Of a DNA stretch of 64,000 bases, positions 35,224 through 45,619 are shown one piece after another. Made by a program: the position numbers and the translations under genes. This DNA is from Gammaproteobacteria bacterium (GTDB lineage Bacteria > Pseudomonadota > Gammaproteobacteria > Enterobacterales > Alteromonadaceae). The notes under the pieces were generated by a model that saw only the letters and a program-made list of their open reading frames with translations, was not told where the DNA came from and searched no databases. The DNA lies in assembly GCA_018222405.1 (NCBI GenBank), contig JAAFAI010000001.1:186001-250000 (forward strand), written 5' to 3'. How positions within the stretch are numbered: position 1 is the stretch's first letter; each line of letters begins with the position of its first letter.

Positions 35224-35985
35224 TTAAAGTTCAAACTGGGTATAGCCATTGGCATCCGGGCGGCCAAAAAATAACGCGGCCTCGTGTACTTCCTGCGGCA
35301 GTGATGGGTCGGGTTTGAACTGCCCTTTTACCGATAAACCGGAAAAGTCCTGACGGGCTGAAGCTTGCATAGTCAGTCCAAAGGCGTTGGGCTCTTCTAC
35401 ATTAATTACAATTTGCTCGTCCTGACAACGGATTTGCGCCGAAAAGGTGCCCAGCTCGATGGGGCCCTGCGTGCCGGCAACCCGGGCATTCAGCCAGTCG
35501 CCATAAGCCATCATCTGGTCGCACCCCCGAGCGGAATACGCCAGGTTTTCGATATTGACCCGAAATCGCCCGCCGGCGTTTACCGGCAGCGGTAATTGCA
35601 CTTCAGACAGCACCCGATCAACCGGTAAGTACAGCAAAAAGTCTTCGGCAGACACCGCCTGAAAATCAAACAAGCTCACACTAACCGGCCCGTTAAAGGC
35701 GATTGACGCTGCATCACGCATGTTACCGGCATCGAGTTCCACAGCCAGCTGGCCGGTGAATAAGGCCCAGGGAGATACGTCCCAGCTTAACTGATTAACC
35801 GGGATATTATTAACGATAACCCTGTCAACCTCGCCCTGCCACAGCGTACCCTGCACATTGCCAACCTTAACGTTGTCTGGCAGGCTGACTCGGCTAACCA
35901 CCTGCGACGCGGGCAGATAAGCAACCAGTAAACACAAATAAAGAAAAAGGCCGGCTAACAGCCAGCGCCAGTTAATGCCCATCAT
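35224..35985 (-). CDS. gspN: Type II secretion protein GspN
   Basis: A 253-residue last gene of the gsp operon. One N-terminal membrane helix (about 7-26, WLLAGLFLYLCLLVAYLP) is followed by a periplasmic domain rich in beta strands (VQGTLWQGEVDRVIV, LSWDVSPWALFTG, VNIENLAYSARGCDQ), typical of GspN. In Vibrio and Aeromonas GspN is present, though dispensable in some. Its ATG overlaps the gspM stop (ATGA). Confidence 0.92.
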   Translation of the reverse strand: MMGINWRWLLAGLFLYLCLLVAYLPASQVVSRVSLPDNVKVGNVQGTLWQGEVDRVIVNNIPVNQLSWDVSPWALFTGQLAVELDAGNMRDAASIAFNGPVSVSLFDFQAVSAEDFLLYLPVDRVLSEVQLPLPVNAGGRFRVNIENLAYSARGCDQMMAYGDWLNARVAGTQGPIELGTFSAQIRCQDEQIVINVEEPNAFGLTMQASARQDFSGLSVKGQFKPDPSLPQEVHEAALFFGRPDANGYTQFEL

Positions 35986-36458
35986 TTTGTAAGTACCAAC
36001 CGTCTGACTTTTATCATTCCTGGCGCATTGGCTTCAGCAACATCGAGTTGATCAATCACAATGCCTCGCGTTTCTAATTCATTCAACCAGCCCACCAGGC
36101 TGTTGAAAGGCGCTTCATCTATCCATACCTGAATTTCATCACCTTGCGGTTGCATGCGCGATATAGATAGTGAGTGATTACTACTTGTACTGGTAACCAA
36201 CTGCGGCAAAGAACCGGTAACCCGTCTGGGCGACGACTGAGTACGACGCAGCTGCGCGGCTTTTTGGCCCTGCTCTTCAACCCAGCTGACCAGTTTTTTA
36301 TTACTTTCCAGTAACTGACTTTGCTGACTGATACTCTGATTAAGCGGTGCCCATAATCCCCAGTAAAAAATACCCAGTAAAATCACCAGGCCTGATAACA
36401 GTACCAGGCGCTGTTCCCGTTCTGTGAGAGCAGTAAACTTTTGCTTTAAAGCGATCAT
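35982..36458 (-). CDS. gspM: Type II secretion protein GspM
   Basis: A 158-residue inner-membrane protein. A short cytoplasmic start (LKQKFTALTEREQRLV), one helix (about 19-38, LLSGLVILLGIFYWGLWAPL) and a periplasmic ferredoxin-like part follow. It interacts with GspL in the assembly platform. Start and stop both overlap neighbours by 4 bases (gspL and gspN). Confidence 0.93.
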   Translation of the reverse strand: MIALKQKFTALTEREQRLVLLSGLVILLGIFYWGLWAPLNQSISQQSQLLESNKKLVSWVEEQGQKAAQLRRTQSSPRRVTGSLPQLVTSTSSNHSLSISRMQPQGDEIQVWIDEAPFNSLVGWLNELETRGIVIDQLDVAEANAPGMIKVRRLVLTK

Positions 36459-37660
36459 GAGGCTCCCCGGATATTCATTGTGCCAATGACCGTGTCATCG
36501 CGGTTGTTAATGGCGCCCTGCTCTACGGTAAACCCGGCGGCTTCGGCACTGCGCTTAAACGTATCCAGTGCATTAAAATCCTTCCCCAGTGCCTGCATGC
36601 GGATCTCAGTGCGGTTAGCATCAAAGCGCAATGTTTGTGGAGTGATATTCGACGCGGCGAATGCCGTATTTAATTGCGAAAGCATCACCAGTAGCGAACT
36701 GCCGTCGCCGGACTGCTCCAGCCGTTGCATCTCCTGTTGTACTTTCAGGCGGACGTTGCGATAGGTACCAATATCCGGAAAACCTTGTTTTACCAGAGCG
36801 TCGATTTGCGCGGTCAGCTCGGCATTTTGTTGTTGCAGTTGATTGAGCCTGAGCGTTTTATCGCCAATGGTTAAAACGATCACCAGAGCGAGCAAAATGA
36901 GCGGCACGCGCCAGACCTGCCACACCTGATTGTGCTGCTTTTTAGGCTTGTATTGCCCCTGGAGTAAATTGAACGATGCTTTGCCAGCGTGTTTGGCCAA
37001 TACGCCAATGGCTGGCACGTCGTCGTTATGTGCTTCCTGATGAATATTAGGTACAGCGTGAAGATCGATGTCGGTGAGGGCGCTTAAGTTAACCGGCTCT
37101 GGCTGGGCTTTGACCTGTAAGGCAAGTACCCCGGTAAGAAAAGCCTGTTCTCCCTGCATGCCCTGCCATGGTCCCTGACGAACAATTAATTGTTCACCGA
37201 TTGCCAGCGCTACCCATTGGTTATCTTCCTGTTGAGGAAGCGCCAGGATATCAGGCAGGATCACATCAGCAGTAAACCCGGCATCTTCCAGCCAGCCCTG
37301 CCACTTTGCCATTTGGCGGTGACTGACAATGGCCACGGATTGTTCCGTGCCTCGGGAAGGGCCCATGGCAAAAAACAGTTCGCCGATATCTTCAGCCAGT
37401 TCGTCTTCCAGCATAAACGGAATCGCGTTTTGTAGTTTGCGATTGACCTTGCCAGGCAGAGTAACGTTGCATAGCCGTACATCTGCGCCGGGGACCAGCA
37501 CGATTGCTCTGCGCAAACTGGTGCGCTCGCCGAGGCTTGTCAGCGCATCGGCACCGGCTAATTCGCCGCTGGCGATAACGTCCTGGCTTTGGGCAGACCA
37601 GACTACCCAATGCACGGGATCGTGCAGGTTAGTACCCAGCCTAACAACTAACTGTTCCAT
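36455..37660 (-). CDS. gspL: Type II secretion protein GspL
   Basis: A 401-residue inner-membrane protein linking the cytoplasmic ATPase GspE to the platform. The cytoplasmic actin-like part spans about 1-235 (MEQLVVRLG, LVPGADVRLCNVTLPGKVNR). A membrane helix (about 251-266, VPLILLALVIVLTIG) precedes the periplasmic part, which starts as a coiled coil. The gene is coupled to gspK and gspM. Confidence 0.94.
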   Translation of the reverse strand: MEQLVVRLGTNLHDPVHWVVWSAQSQDVIASGELAGADALTSLGERTSLRRAIVLVPGADVRLCNVTLPGKVNRKLQNAIPFMLEDELAEDIGELFFAMGPSRGTEQSVAIVSHRQMAKWQGWLEDAGFTADVILPDILALPQQEDNQWVALAIGEQLIVRQGPWQGMQGEQAFLTGVLALQVKAQPEPVNLSALTDIDLHAVPNIHQEAHNDDVPAIGVLAKHAGKASFNLLQGQYKPKKQHNQVWQVWRVPLILLALVIVLTIGDKTLRLNQLQQQNAELTAQIDALVKQGFPDIGTYRNVRLKVQQEMQRLEQSGDGSSLLVMLSQLNTAFAASNITPQTLRFDANRTEIRMQALGKDFNALDTFKRSAEAAGFTVEQGAINNRDDTVIGTMNIRGAS

Positions 37661-38643
37661 TACTTTATGACTCCAAATTCGCGGCGCAACACCGCTATTT
37701 TGCCTGATGAAGCGGCATTTAGCACGGTTGTCATGGCAAACGTTGCTTCATTGTAACGGCTCTTGGTATGTAAAATAAAATACTCTGTGGTCACACTGAA
37801 CCATTGAGTTTGTTCTGCTTGCAAATTCAACGCTGCAATATCCGGTTCGGCTAAAAAGGTGTTAACGTCATCCCAGCCGTCCATTGGACGAGCAGCGATA
37901 ATCGAGGAAGCCTGTGACAGGCTCAATCCGGTTAAGGCAGCCAGCACCGGCGCGCGCTCCTCGCTTAGCGTGTTTACATTGATTACTAACTGATCACTAC
38001 CGGGAATAACACAAACCTGCGGCAGCAAATCTTCCAGCCATTCGGCTTCCACACCATTAATCAGGCGTAATTCCGACTGGCTGCTCATCTGCCCGTTGGC
38101 GGCAAGATAAGGGTATGCGCGCGAGGCATATTCGCTGTCTTCAGCGCCGTAAATGCGCATGCGGTCGTCACTGTCGAGCCAGTCTGCCAGAGAGTCCCGT
38201 ACCGTATCTACTGTAAAGCTGGGTATTTCTTCGTTGGTCATCTGCAACAAGCGGGCAAACGCATTCATGGCTTCGGTAGGTTGCTGGCCATTTACATTGG
38301 TCTGGTTGGCGTTGGGCAGTGCGTTAATATTGAAGCAACTTTGCATGTCTTCCAGGTTTACGCTGATGCCGCCTTCTTCCATGGGATATTCGAATTCCTG
38401 CGCCCAGGGCTGATTCAGGGTAATTTTATCGCCGGTTTCTTCCATCAGCGTTACCAGTGACATGCGGGCATATTCTTCGGCGCTTTTAGCATACCAGTAG
38501 GCCTGGTTACTGCTTTTGATATTGCTGGCCCGCTGTACCTGAAGTTGCAGTCTGGCCCCCATCTCTGAAGCCAGTATCGCTACCAGAGCTACTACCATCA
38601 GTACTATTAGCAGGGCTGCACCGCGTTGTTTACCAAACCTCAT
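37660..38643 (-). CDS. gspK: Minor pseudopilin GspK
   Basis: A 327-residue large minor pseudopilin. The prepilin-like start RGAALLIVLMVVALVAI lacks the Glu at position +5, as is normal for GspK, the tip subunit. The globular part (CFNINALPNANQ, ADWLDSDDRM, YPYLAANGQM, LINGVEAEWLEDLLP) matches the GspK fold that caps the pseudopilus with GspI and GspJ. Its ATG overlaps the gspJ stop; gspL begins within its stop codon. Confidence 0.95.
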   Translation of the reverse strand: MRFGKQRGAALLIVLMVVALVAILASEMGARLQLQVQRASNIKSSNQAYWYAKSAEEYARMSLVTLMEETGDKITLNQPWAQEFEYPMEEGGISVNLEDMQSCFNINALPNANQTNVNGQQPTEAMNAFARLLQMTNEEIPSFTVDTVRDSLADWLDSDDRMRIYGAEDSEYASRAYPYLAANGQMSSQSELRLINGVEAEWLEDLLPQVCVIPGSDQLVINVNTLSEERAPVLAALTGLSLSQASSIIAARPMDGWDDVNTFLAEPDIAALNLQAEQTQWFSVTTEYFILHTKSRYNEATFAMTTVLNAASSGKIAVLRREFGVIK

Positions 38644-39254
38644 GACGCTTGCTCCGTAAGCGCAAAAACGCGCTGGATCTCGCCCATGTCGGCAAGGGTA
38701 ATGGTAATCCGAATCCCCCGCGGCAGGGTTTCGCCAATGTAGTTGTCATGCCAGGCCGCTTCGCCTGTTTCACTGCCGCCGGTATTAAACTCAACGGTAA
38801 AGTTTGTCACGTTGTCGAGGATTTCCCTGACTTTAGGCTCAGTGCCCAATACGCTATCTACATAAACGGTATTCAGACGTTCGAGTTTATTCTCCCGCAG
38901 GCGATATGCTACGCCCTGTAAGGTGCTGCGCGGCAGCGCCAGCTTAGGGTTGTGCCAGCCGCCGCGCACAAAGGCCAGTCCGCCAGCGTCGCTGTCGTCG
39001 GTTTCTTGCCCTCCACGCATAACGATGCTGTTTTGCTGGCCTTCTATGCGCACTGCCCGTGGCATTGCCTGCTGTATATCCCGCTCAAGAATAAGCATAA
39101 ACCGTTGTAGCTGTTGTAATCGGGCAAACTTCTCGCTGGAAATTTCGTCGCTGTCGATAACCGTAGAGAGCAGCGCTGTGGACGCCAGACCCAGCATGGC
39201 AAAGATCGCCATGGCAATTAAAATTTCAATCAGGGTAAAACCGCGGGTACGCAT
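38640..39254 (-). CDS. gspJ: Minor pseudopilin GspJ
   Basis: A 204-residue prepilin. Short leader MRTRG then FTLIEILIAMAIFAMLG, with cleavage after Gly and Glu at +5. The body contains LERDIQQAMPRAVR and FVRGGWHNP, both typical of GspJ. It pairs with GspI and GspK at the pseudopilus tip. Its start overlaps the gspI end by one base. Confidence 0.95.
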   Translation of the reverse strand: MRTRGFTLIEILIAMAIFAMLGLASTALLSTVIDSDEISSEKFARLQQLQRFMLILERDIQQAMPRAVRIEGQQNSIVMRGGQETDDSDAGGLAFVRGGWHNPKLALPRSTLQGVAYRLRENKLERLNTVYVDSVLGTEPKVREILDNVTNFTVEFNTGGSETGEAAWHDNYIGETLPRGIRITITLADMGEIQRVFALTEQAS

Positions 39255-39640
39255 TAGCCGTTCTCCGCTGGTTTGGCAAAGTAGGTGATCACTGTGGTAA
39301 TGGTGTCGTTGAAGTCTGCATCAAGGCTGACGCTCACTTCTACCGCTTTAAAGTCACTGTCGCCGGTATCCTTCACTACCTGCTTCCAGTACCAGGTACG
39401 TTCGGCCATCTCAGCCTGGCCCTTAAGGTTGTTTTTCAGCGGCCAGGGGCGCTCTAACTGAATTTCATTTAGCTGGTTGTTAGCTACCCAGGTGGCAATG
39501 GTGATTTCTTCAATCTGCCCCACGCCGTTGAGGTGCTCTGACGCGGCTTTCATAATGGCGCCGCCGGTCATGGCAAAGATAAACAGAGCTACCATCACCT
39601 CGAGCAGGGTCATGCCTCGTTGGCTGCGTATTAGTCCCAT
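39254..39640 (-). CDS. gspI: Minor pseudopilin GspI
   Basis: A 128-residue prepilin with leader MGLIRSQRG and FTLLEV-type start (MTLLEVMVALFIFAMTGGA). The later segment WVANNQLNEIQLERPWP is a GspI hallmark. Its start lies inside the gspH end (10-base overlap). Confidence 0.95.
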   Translation of the reverse strand: MGLIRSQRGMTLLEVMVALFIFAMTGGAIMKAASEHLNGVGQIEEITIATWVANNQLNEIQLERPWPLKNNLKGQAEMAERTWYWKQVVKDTGDSDFKAVEVSVSLDADFNDTITTVITYFAKPAENG

Positions 39641-40293
39641 TCTGGACGCTCCAATGGGCCGAGCAACTCCAGCGGTGGCATATCCTGGCAGTTTAATACG
39701 TAGTAAACGGGTAAATCGTTAGTAAATTCAGGCTCATAATGAAACACCAGACTAAAAGGCGTAATGTCACCGCTCGACATTATCAGGATTTGTGGCGGGG
39801 GCGGCGGCGCTTCTTCCTCACCAATTTCAATATCCTGTTCATTAACACTCAGTGAGCTGTCAAACATCTCGCGGTCGAACAATCGGTCTTCGGTTTGCCA
39901 GGGCAGGTCATCCAGATTGAGGGTAAAAAAGAACGGTTCGGTGAGCGTCACCGGCTCGTACAGCGTATTACCTTCTATGAATTGCCACTCATCTTCTTCG
40001 CTGAGTTGCATAAAGCTATAAGTACGATTTTCCTGATCAATATAGATACCCAGTTGCTGCTGATTGAGTACCGCATAATCACTGGCCATGTCGATGACCA
40101 CCTGCAGGCGCCGGGCTTCTCTTTCGAACTGCTCTGATGGGTCGGTGGAGAAGGCATTAAAGATGACATAGCCGGCCGCCAGGCCCATTAGCAGTAACAC
40201 CAGCATCACTTCGAGCAGCGTAAAGCCGCGCTGGCGGCTGGCCGCCAACGATGCTAGAGCGAAGCTGTACCGGTGACGGCCTGGTGCACGCAT
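39631..40293 (-). CDS. gspH: Minor pseudopilin GspH
   Basis: A 220-residue prepilin, longer than most GspH. The processing site lies at RQRG-FTLLEVMLVLLLMG, preceded by an unusually long leader of about 23 residues (MRAPGRHRYSFALASLAAS). A TTG just before AASRQRG gives a shorter leader but has no ribosome-binding site. The body has REARRLQVVIDMASDYAV, as in GspH. A poly-proline run (APPPPPQ) lies near residue 165. Confidence 0.9.
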   Translation of the reverse strand: MRAPGRHRYSFALASLAASRQRGFTLLEVMLVLLLMGLAAGYVIFNAFSTDPSEQFEREARRLQVVIDMASDYAVLNQQQLGIYIDQENRTYSFMQLSEEDEWQFIEGNTLYEPVTLTEPFFFTLNLDDLPWQTEDRLFDREMFDSSLSVNEQDIEIGEEEAPPPPPQILIMSSGDITPFSLVFHYEPEFTNDLPVYYVLNCQDMPPLELLGPLERPEWD

Positions 40294-40308
40294 AAACAGC
40301 GTAATGCC

Positions 40309-40746
40309 TTAATTCAGGTAGTCGTTAATGTTCCAGTTACCAATATCGTCATCGGTACCGGGTTCACCATCCGGGCCGTTAGAGAAGATATCAATGGTGC
40401 CCATTTCTCCCGGGCTGATAAGCACATAAGGATTACCCCATGGATCGTCCGGTAAACGCTTGATGTAACCATCTGCAGGATAATTACGCGGAATAGGATC
40501 CAGAGTTGGCGCACTCACAAGGGCATCAAGCCCTTGTTCGGTAGTAGGAAAACGGTTGCTTTTAAGCTTGTACATTTCCAGCGCACTTTCCAGTTGCTGA
40601 ATATCCACGGCGGCCTTTTTAAGCTGCGCTTCTTCCTGATTGCCGAGGATTTGCGGTGCAACCATTGAAGCGAGGATACCAATGATCAGCAGCACCACCA
40701 TGATTTCGATTAAGCTGAATCCCGACTGTCGTTTAAGCATTTTCAT
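40309..40746 (-). CDS. gspG: Major pseudopilin GspG
   Basis: A 145-residue major pseudopilin. Leader MKMLKRQSG, then FSLIEIMVVLLIIGILASMV with Glu+5. The periplasmic part has LDALVSAPTLDPIPRNYP, DPWGNPYVLISPGE and the calcium-binding end SNGPDGEPGTDDDIGNW. It is the main subunit of the pseudopilus. Its ATG overlaps the gspF stop by one base. Confidence 0.97.
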   Translation of the reverse strand: MKMLKRQSGFSLIEIMVVLLIIGILASMVAPQILGNQEEAQLKKAAVDIQQLESALEMYKLKSNRFPTTEQGLDALVSAPTLDPIPRNYPADGYIKRLPDDPWGNPYVLISPGEMGTIDIFSNGPDGEPGTDDDIGNWNINDYLN

Positions 40747-41969
40747 TACACATTCACCATATTATTTAGTGCCAGAATTGGTTGGATAATGGCCATGACG
40801 ATAAATAAAACCACGCCAGCCATTGTTACAATGAGCAAAGGTTCAAACACCTTTAGTGAGACACTGATTAGCGACTCAAATTCCCTGTCCTGATTATCGG
40901 CAGCCCTGCCAAGCATTTGTTGTAGCTCACCCGAGCGCTCACCCGAGGCAATCATATGCATCATCATCGGCGGAAATATCCGGGTATTATCCAGTGCGGC
41001 TCGCAGGCTGGACCCTTCTTTTACATGTACTGCCGCTTCAGCAATACGTTCTTTTATGTAGAGGTTTTGCAGCACATCCGTAGCGATCCGCATAGACTCG
41101 AGCAGCGGCACGGCACTGGCGGTAAGGATACTCAGGGTTCGCGCAAAGCGAGCGGTATTAAGGCCTCTGGATACCTTACCGATCATGGGCACCTTTAGCA
41201 GTGCCTGGTGAAAGCGCAGGCGAATCGCTGGCTGCTGGATCAGGCGCTGGAACACCACAACCAACAACATAATGGCAACCAGCAGATATAACCCGTAGTT
41301 TTGCATCCATTCACTTATGGCGATGAGCACCGTGGTAATAGTGGGCAGATCCTGACCCATGTGATCAAACTGGCCGACGATTTTGGGCACCACTACGGTA
41401 AGTAATACCACCACTATCATCATGGCGAAAAACATCATAATGGAAGGATAAATTAACGCCTGAATCACCTGACTGCGGGTTTGCTGGCGCCTTTCGGTGT
41501 AGTCGGCCAGGCGATTTAACACGGTATCCAAATGGCCTGATTTTTCACCGGCGGCGACCATGGCGCGGTATAAATCATCGAATACGCTGGGAAATTCGCT
41601 GAGTGCATCGGCCAGGGTGTAACCTTCAACCACGCGGCTGCGAACCGCCATCATCATATTTTTATGGCGCGGCTTTTCACTTTGCTCGGCAACGGCCAGT
41701 AGCGCTTCCTCAATGGGCAACGCTGATTCAACCAGAGTGGCAAGCTGACGGGTAAGCAACGATAAATCACTGGCGGAGATACGCGGACGAAACAGCTGAA
41801 ATCCTGAAGACGACTGTTTAGCGCTTTTTTCGGCGACCTGTTCCACTTCCAGCGGTACCATGCCCTTTTCGCGCAGTTGCTGGCGGATTTGCCGGGCGTT
41901 ATCGCCTTCCAGAACACCACTTTTATTGCGCCCGTTGGCGGCAATGGCTTTGTATGCGAAAGCGGCCAT
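40746..41969 (-). CDS. gspF: Inner-membrane platform protein GspF
   Basis: A 407-residue polytopic protein of the PilC/GspF family with two similar cytoplasmic helical domains and three membrane helices (about 170-190, 220-240, 375-397). Sequences such as LLTRQLATLVESALPIEEAL, ALIYPSIMMFFAMMIVVVL and FPPMMMHMIASGERSGELQ are typical. It links the ATPase GspE to the pseudopilus. It abuts gspE by one base and gspG by one base. Confidence 0.96.
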   Translation of the reverse strand: MAAFAYKAIAANGRNKSGVLEGDNARQIRQQLREKGMVPLEVEQVAEKSAKQSSSGFQLFRPRISASDLSLLTRQLATLVESALPIEEALLAVAEQSEKPRHKNMMMAVRSRVVEGYTLADALSEFPSVFDDLYRAMVAAGEKSGHLDTVLNRLADYTERRQQTRSQVIQALIYPSIMMFFAMMIVVVLLTVVVPKIVGQFDHMGQDLPTITTVLIAISEWMQNYGLYLLVAIMLLVVVFQRLIQQPAIRLRFHQALLKVPMIGKVSRGLNTARFARTLSILTASAVPLLESMRIATDVLQNLYIKERIAEAAVHVKEGSSLRAALDNTRIFPPMMMHMIASGERSGELQQMLGRAADNQDREFESLISVSLKVFEPLLIVTMAGVVLFIVMAIIQPILALNNMVNV

Positions 41970-43528
41970 TAATCCTCCCGGGTAACCCGCAGCACTTCTT
42001 CCAGCGACGTTTGTCCGCTGAGTACTTTATGGCAACCGTCTTCACGAATACTCGGCGTGGTCTGGCGAATATATTTTTCGATAGCCTGTTCACCCTTGCC
42101 TTCATGCATCATGGTGCGTACCGCTTCATCAACAATAAGCAGTTCATGAATACCGGTACGGCCGCGATAGCCGGTTTGGTTACAGGCTGCACACCCTTTA
42201 GGTGAATAGATCACTACATCAGTGGTATCGCTTAAGCCCAGTATCTGCGCTTCCTGCTCGCCGGGTGAGTGAGGTGTTTTACATTCCGGGCACAGCGTAC
42301 GTACCAGACGCTGTGACAGCACGGCCAGTAAGCTGGATGACAGCAGGAAGGGTTCTATTCCCATGTCTTCGAGACGGGTAATGGCACCCGCTGCGGTATT
42401 GGTGTGCAGGGTCGATAGTACCAGGTGACCGGTTAAACTGGCTTGCACCGCAATCTGGCCGGTTTCGATATCACGGATTTCCCCCACCATGACCACATCC
42501 GGATCCTGACGAAGAATGGCTCGCAAACCGCGGGCAAAGGTCATTTCTACCCGTGGATTAACCTGGGTCTGACCAATGCCCTGCAAATCAAATTCGATGG
42601 GGTCTTCCACCGTCATGATGTTGCGATCTTTGGAGTTAATTTCGCTCAGGCCAGCGTAGAGCGTGGTACTTTTACCGGAGCCGGTTGGCCCGGTGACCAG
42701 AATAATACCGTGTGGTTTACGGATCAGGGTAGAGAAGTGGTCGCGGTTAACCTGCGTCATACCCAGGTCCGCTAAATTCAGTCGCGCATTATTTTTGTCG
42801 AGTAAACGCAGTACTACTCGCTCGCCATGGCTGGACGGCAGGGTAGATACCCGCACGTCAACGGCACGGCCGGCAATTCGCAGCGTGATACGGCCATCCT
42901 GAGGCACGCGTTTTTCAGCGATATCCAGTTTCGCCATTACCTTAATCCGTGAGACCAGCATCGATGACAGTTTGCGGTTTGGCCGCAGAATTTCGCGCAG
43001 CACGCCATCTACCCGGAATCGCACCACTAACTGATTTTCAAAGGTCTCAATGTGGATATCCGACGCGCCTTCTTTGATGGCTTCGCCGAGCATGGCATTA
43101 ATGAGTTTGATGATGGGCGCGTCGTCTTCGCTGTCGAGCAGATCTTCGGTATCCGGCAGTTCTTCAGCCAGAGAGAATAAGTCACTCTCGTTACCGAGAT
43201 CTTCCATTAACTGCTTGGCCGCCGAGGAATCCCGCTGATACGCCTGAGTCAGCAGGGGCTCAAACTGGTCTTGCGGGAGTTCTTTTAGCACCAGTGATCC
43301 AGCATGATAACGACGGACTTCGCTGAAGATTTCCAGCGGTGTTTCGCTGGTGTGATAAAGCAACGCAGGTTCCTGATTGAGCTCCAGCAATACCTTGTGC
43401 CGCTTGGCAAAACCAAAGGGCAACTGTTGATCGTCTACCGCTTCTTCCGGTAACAGCTCTTCTGCCGATTCAGCAGCCACACTGGCTACTGATTCGGTAA
43501 GTTCGGGCTGCTTGGCTTCGGTGCTCAT
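41969..43528 (-). CDS. gspE: Type II secretion ATPase GspE
   Basis: A 519-residue cytoplasmic hexameric ATPase that drives pseudopilus assembly. The N-terminal domain binds GspL. Motor motifs are Walker [16 protein letters not shown], the Asp box [12 protein letters not shown], Walker [18 protein letters not shown] and the His box [15 protein letters not shown] zinc-type four-cysteine element (CPEC, then CAAC) lies at about 422-465. It is coupled to gspD (4-base overlap). Confidence 0.97.
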   Translation of the reverse strand: MSTEAKQPELTESVASVAAESAEELLPEEAVDDQQLPFGFAKRHKVLLELNQEPALLYHTSETPLEIFSEVRRYHAGSLVLKELPQDQFEPLLTQAYQRDSSAAKQLMEDLGNESDLFSLAEELPDTEDLLDSEDDAPIIKLINAMLGEAIKEGASDIHIETFENQLVVRFRVDGVLREILRPNRKLSSMLVSRIKVMAKLDIAEKRVPQDGRITLRIAGRAVDVRVSTLPSSHGERVVLRLLDKNNARLNLADLGMTQVNRDHFSTLIRKPHGIILVTGPTGSGKSTTLYAGLSEINSKDRNIMTVEDPIEFDLQGIGQTQVNPRVEMTFARGLRAILRQDPDVVMVGEIRDIETGQIAVQASLTGHLVLSTLHTNTAAGAITRLEDMGIEPFLLSSSLLAVLSQRLVRTLCPECKTPHSPGEQEAQILGLSDTTDVVIYSPKGCAACNQTGYRGRTGIHELLIVDEAVRTMMHEGKGEQAIEKYIRQTTPSIREDGCHKVLSGQTSLEEVLRVTRED

Positions 43529-45585
43529 TCGTTGCCATCCTGGGCTTTTTGCTGAGCTTCTTCCTCTTCCCGACGCTTGAGGTAATCCTCATAGGTAGGC
43601 GGCAGCGCCAGGCTTTCATTCCACTCAGGTAATACCGGCGTTTCGGTGCGAGGCATTAACGCGACGCCACGTGACTGGCGCTCAAGCTGCTCAGCACGGA
43701 TATAATTGTATTTACGCTTGCTGATCTCATTCATGGTGACGCCATCACGAATGATTTTAGGGCGTAAAAATACCATCAGGTTAGTCTTACGTTTGCTGCT
43801 GCTGGTTGATTTAAACAGGTGGCCCAGAATCGGAATGTCACCCAGTAACGGTACCTTGGACTCACTCTCCTGAATATCTTCGTCAATCAGGCCGCCCAGC
43901 ACAATGGTGCCGCCGTCATCTACGATAACCGTGGTTTTGATTTGGCGTTTATTAATTGAGATATCCACTGCCGTCGCCCCGGAAACACTCGACACTTCTT
44001 GCTCGATGGTCAGCTGAATGGCGTTACCTTCGTTGATTTGCGGGGTGACCTGCAGCTTAATACCCACTTCCTGACGGTCGACGGTCTGGAACGGGTTAGA
44101 GTTGTTGGCGCCGGTAGTCTGGCCGGTGATCACCGGTACTTCCTGACCCACAATAAAGAATGCCTCTTCGTTATCCATGGTGGTTAAATGCGGGGTTGCC
44201 AGTACATTAGAATTGGTGTCGTTACTCACAGCCTGAATTACGGCTCCCCAGCCATTTTCAACAATCCCGGCGATCAACCCATTCGCGCTGCCGAGCAGAC
44301 TGGCCAGGCTGGTGAAATCGCCCTGGGTGGTATCCTGGGTTGTTACTACCTCACCGTTTGCGGTGACATAGGTTGACTGGGTTGTCTGATCTTCTGCCTG
44401 ACGTAAGGCTACACCCAGCGCGCCCACCGGTACCACACCGTTATTAAACTGCGTACCGCCACCGGCTTCTGATACAAACTGCATGCCCAGTGACGTACCG
44501 TCACCTTCATACATTTCAACAATGATGGCTTCAACCTGTACCTGAGCGCGGCGGATATCGAGCTGTCGGATGACTTCTTCCAGCGAACGCATCATGTCCG
44601 GCTCAGCGGTGATCACCAATGCATTTGAGTCTTCGTGTGAATCGATGCTGACATTACGGTTAGACGAAGTACGACGAGCATTGCCAGCGCCGGCAGTTTC
44701 TTCGGCCTGAATACTGTCGCTTACACCCTGGAGGACCTTTACCAGATCTTCGGCTTTGGCGTAGTTGAGGAAAATAACCCGGGTATTACCGTTGGTTTCG
44801 AGCTCCTGATCCATGCGCTGTACCAGGTTGATCAGACGTTTGCGGGCTTTGGAGTCGCCGCTTACGATAACGCTGTTGGTGCGGTCATCGGCTACTACGC
44901 GAGGTTCACTTTTACCGCCCGCAGCTTGCTTACCCTGTGATTTGTTGATGCTTTCTATTATGCGTACCATTTCAGAAGCAGAGGCGTATCGCAGCTTAAC
45001 AATGTCGACTTCCTCGTCACCGGCACGGTCGACCCTTTCGATGATCTCCACCAGTCGGTTTACTACTGCGGCACGGCCGGTTAGCATCATGACATTCGAT
45101 GGGTCGTGGCTCACTACGTTACCACCGCCAGCCTGATCGTTAAGCTGGCGTAAAATCGGTGCCAGTTCACGTACCGGCACGTTATACACCGGAATAACGC
45201 GAGTGATCATTTCGTCACCGTCGAGGTTCGCGTTTTCTACCACCGGAATATTGGAGGTTTTGGCGTCTTTAGAACGGACTACCTTTAAAATGCCGTTGGG
45301 CATTTCAACCACCGCAAAATCGTACACCTGCAGCACGTTTAAGAAGAACTGATAATACTGTTCCTCGTTCAGCATATCGTAGCTGATGACGCTGATTTTG
45401 CCCCTTACGTTGGGGTCTACAATGATGGTTCTTTGCAGGTTTTTACCAACAATCGTAATAAATTCGTTGATATCCGTATCCTGAAATTTGGGCATACGAT
45501 CGATTGCCGCTGCCTGCACACATAACAGTGTGGTGCAGATTGCTACGCTCATTCGGGTCAACCAGGTTCGACCAACTCGCCTCAT
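43525..45585 (-). CDS. gspD: Secretin GspD
   Basis: A 686-residue outer-membrane secretin. Signal peptide ([15 protein letters not shown]), N0 domain ([15 protein letters not shown]), N1-N3 repeats (about 120-340; [47 protein letters not shown]) and the secretin core (about 350-620; [22 protein letters not shown] is split by Met-Asp, later [16 protein letters not shown]). A C-terminal S-domain-like tail follows. The gate forms the channel for folded substrates. It lies 34 bases after gspC. Confidence 0.97.
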   Translation of the reverse strand: MRRVGRTWLTRMSVAICTTLLCVQAAAIDRMPKFQDTDINEFITIVGKNLQRTIIVDPNVRGKISVISYDMLNEEQYYQFFLNVLQVYDFAVVEMPNGILKVVRSKDAKTSNIPVVENANLDGDEMITRVIPVYNVPVRELAPILRQLNDQAGGGNVVSHDPSNVMMLTGRAAVVNRLVEIIERVDRAGDEEVDIVKLRYASASEMVRIIESINKSQGKQAAGGKSEPRVVADDRTNSVIVSGDSKARKRLINLVQRMDQELETNGNTRVIFLNYAKAEDLVKVLQGVSDSIQAEETAGAGNARRTSSNRNVSIDSHEDSNALVITAEPDMMRSLEEVIRQLDIRRAQVQVEAIIVEMYEGDGTSLGMQFVSEAGGGTQFNNGVVPVGALGVALRQAEDQTTQSTYVTANGEVVTTQDTTQGDFTSLASLLGSANGLIAGIVENGWGAVIQAVSNDTNSNVLATPHLTTMDNEEAFFIVGQEVPVITGQTTGANNSNPFQTVDRQEVGIKLQVTPQINEGNAIQLTIEQEVSSVSGATAVDISINKRQIKTTVIVDDGGTIVLGGLIDEDIQESESKVPLLGDIPILGHLFKSTSSSKRKTNLMVFLRPKIIRDGVTMNEISKRKYNYIRAEQLERQSRGVALMPRTETPVLPEWNESLALPPTYEDYLKRREEEEAQQKAQDGNE

Positions 45586-45619
45586 GTTTTATTCCTGTTT
45601 AGTATTTTACTTGCTTAAA

